A DNA stretch of 15,406 nt from NCBI GenBank assembly GCA_029946075.1, contig JAQSDT010000716.1, positions 1-15,406 of the forward strand, read 5' to 3'. The notes under the pieces were generated by a model, which made no database searches, was not told the origin of the DNA, and was given only the letters and a program-made list of their open reading frames with translations. Both the position numbers and the translations under genes were made by a program. Source of the DNA: a bacterium (GTDB lineage: Bacteria > Pseudomonadota > Alphaproteobacteria > Rhizobiales > Xanthobacteraceae). Numbering within the stretch: the stretch's first letter is position 1; every line of letters starts with the position of its first letter. Of the stretch, positions 14,106-15,406 are shown one piece after another.

Positions 14106-15406
14106 ATGACCGCCGCCGCCAAGCAGCCTGCCTTCACCGACTACATCGTCAAGGACATCTCGCTCGCCGATTTCGGCCGCAAGGAACTCTCGCTGGCCGA
14201 AACCGAGATGCCGGGCCTGATGGCGACGCGCGAGGAATACGGCCCCAAACAGCCCCTGAAGGGTGCGCGTATCGCGGGCTCGCTGCACATGACGATCCAG
14301 ACCGGCGTGCTGATCGAGACGCTGGCAGCCCTCGGTGCCGACATCCGCTGGGTGTCCTGCAACATCTATTCGACGCAGGACCACGCGGCGGCGGCGATCG
14401 CAGCTGCCGGCATTCCGGTGTTTGCCGTCAAGGGCGAAACGCTGGCCGAGTACTGGGATTACACCGCCAAGCTGTTCGACTGGCACGGCGGCGGTCACCC
14501 GAACATGATCCTCGACGATGGCGGCGACGCCACCATGTATGTCCATCTCGGTCTGCGCGCCGAGAACGGCGACACCAAGTTCCTGGACAAGCCGGCTTCG
14601 GAAGAAGAGGAAGTGTTCTTCGCGCTGCTCAAGAAGCAGCTGAAGGAAAAGCCGAAGGGCTACTTCGCCGCGATCGCCAAGAGCATCCAAGGTGTCTCCG
14701 AGGAGACCACCACGGGCGTGCATCGTCTCTATGACATGCAGAAGGCCGGCACGCTGCTGTGGCCGGCGATCAACGTCAACGACAGCGTCACCAAGTCGAA
14801 GTTCGACAACCTCTATGGCTGCCGTGAATCGCTGGTCGACGGCATCCGCCGCGGCACCGACGTGATGATGTCGGGCAAGGTGGCGATGGTTGCGGGCTTT
14901 GGCGACGTCGGCAAGGGTTCGGCTGCTTCGCTGCGCCAGGCCGGCTGCCGCGTCATGGTCTCCGAGATCGACCCGATCTGCGCGCTGCAGGCGGCGATGG
15001 AAGGTTATGAGGTCGTGACCATGGAAGATGCGGCGCCGCGCGCCGACATCTTCGTTACCGCGACCGGCAACAAGGACATCATCACCATCGAGCACATGCG
15101 CGCGATGAAGGATCGCGCCATCGTCTGCAACATCGGTCACTTCGACAACGAGATCCAGATCGCGGGTCTGCGTAACCTGAAATGGACCAACATCAAGCCG
15201 CAGGTCGACGAGATCGAATTCCCCGACAAGCATCGCATCATCATGCTGTCAGAAGGACGCCTCGTGAACCTCGGCAACGCCATGGGCCACCCGTCCTTCG
15301 TGATGTCGGCATCCTTCACCAACCAGACGCTGGCGCAGATCGAACTGTTCGCCAACAACAAGGACGGCAAGTACAAGAAGGAAGTCTACGTGCTGCCGAA
15401 GTCGCT
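14106..15406 (+). CDS. ahcY: S-adenosylhomocysteine hydrolase AhcY, 3' end cut by window
   Basis: The first 433 codons of an NAD-dependent cytosolic enzyme that reversibly splits S-adenosylhomocysteine to adenosine and homocysteine, relieving product inhibition of methyltransferases. Visible landmarks are SLHMTIQTGVLIETL (59-73), NMILDDGGDAT (133-143, catalytic Asp), SEETTTGVHRLY (catalytic Glu about 199), and NDSVTKSKFDNLYGCRES (catalytic Lys about 230, Asp about 234). The NAD site is VAGFGDVGKGSA (262-273), and IVCNIGHFDNEIQI and GHPSFVMSASFTNQ lie nearer the end. The roughly 40-residue insert LRAENGDTKFLDKPASEEEE onward (about 150-190) is typical of proteobacterial and plant-type enzymes. 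The remaining 35-45 residues, including the conserved C-terminal Lys-Tyr region, lie beyond the right edge. ATG 14106 has AAGGGA 8 nt upstream. It lies 74 bp downstream of metK. Confidence 0.97.
   Translation, partial: MTAAAKQPAFTDYIVKDISLADFGRKELSLAETEMPGLMATREEYGPKQPLKGARIAGSLHMTIQTGVLIETLAALGADIRWVSCNIYSTQDHAAAAIAAAGIPVFAVKGETLAEYWDYTAKLFDWHGGGHPNMILDDGGDATMYVHLGLRAENGDTKFLDKPASEEEEVFFALLKKQLKEKPKGYFAAIAKSIQGVSEETTTGVHRLYDMQKAGTLLWPAINVNDSVTKSKFDNLYGCRESLVDGIRRGTDVMMSGKVAMVAGFGDVGKGSAASLRQAGCRVMVSEIDPICALQAAMEGYEVVTMEDAAPRADIFVTATGNKDIITIEHMRAMKDRAIVCNIGHFDNEIQIAGLRNLKWTNIKPQVDEIEFPDKHRIIMLSEGRLVNLGNAMGHPSFVMSASFTNQTLAQIELFANNKDGKYKKEVYVLPKS

Noticed and set aside
13941..15233. 430-codon minus-strand open frame opposite ahcY
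   Set aside because: Antisense shadow of ahcY with no domain features.

Overview
The window looks like chromosomal DNA from a Bradyrhizobium-type alphaproteobacterium (Nitrobacteraceae). It has high GC, strong G/C bias at third codon positions with long shadow ORFs opposite most genes, and two copies of the palindromic CGTCATTCCGGGG...CCCCGG(A/G)ATGACG repeat that I associate with Bradyrhizobium genomes. Gene content also fits: a solute-binding protein and Liv-type ABC operon, an exported TPR-caspase protein, and neighbouring metK and ahcY. No phage, insertion sequence, CRISPR, tRNA or rRNA is visible.

Layout. 1-217 (minus) is the 5' part of a uroporphyrinogen-III-synthase-like gene. 356-1219 (plus) is purU. 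A minus-strand group follows: a small lipoprotein (2919-3197), a DUF2939 membrane-anchored protein (2145-2732) and an atypical SDR (1231-2142), which converges on purU. The 331-bp gap at 3198-3528 carries a TTGACA box and a 20-bp palindromic operator-like site. It precedes an amino-acid-type ABC importer at 3529-8199 (binding protein, two permeases, two ATPases). That operon ends in a stand-alone cobalamin-independent methionine-synthase-like protein (8220-9338). A palindromic repeat separates it from the convergent TPR-caspase gene (9465-11168). Divergent from the caspase gene is a fusion of a DNA-binding-like N-terminus with a SAM-methyltransferase fold (11353-12708). It is followed by metK (12769-14031) and ahcY (14106 to the right edge).

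How the genes work together. The right half is a methionine/SAM-cycle neighbourhood: MetK makes SAM, AhcY removes S-adenosylhomocysteine, and the upstream protein combines a likely SAM pocket with a likely DNA-binding segment. A metal-binding MetE-type methyltransferase sits at the end of the ABC operon, and PurU (formyl-THF to THF plus formate) lies further left, so one-carbon functions recur across the window. Whether they are functionally coupled is inference.

The most interesting points are the HTH-methyltransferase fusion beside metK-ahcY, an intrinsic-terminator-like hairpin whose T-tract touches the ahcY ribosome-binding site, the ABC importer/MetE-like coupling, and the 9-2-9 palindrome near the importer promoter. 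Most genes are ordinary housekeeping or transport genes; no clearly new multi-gene system is proven here.
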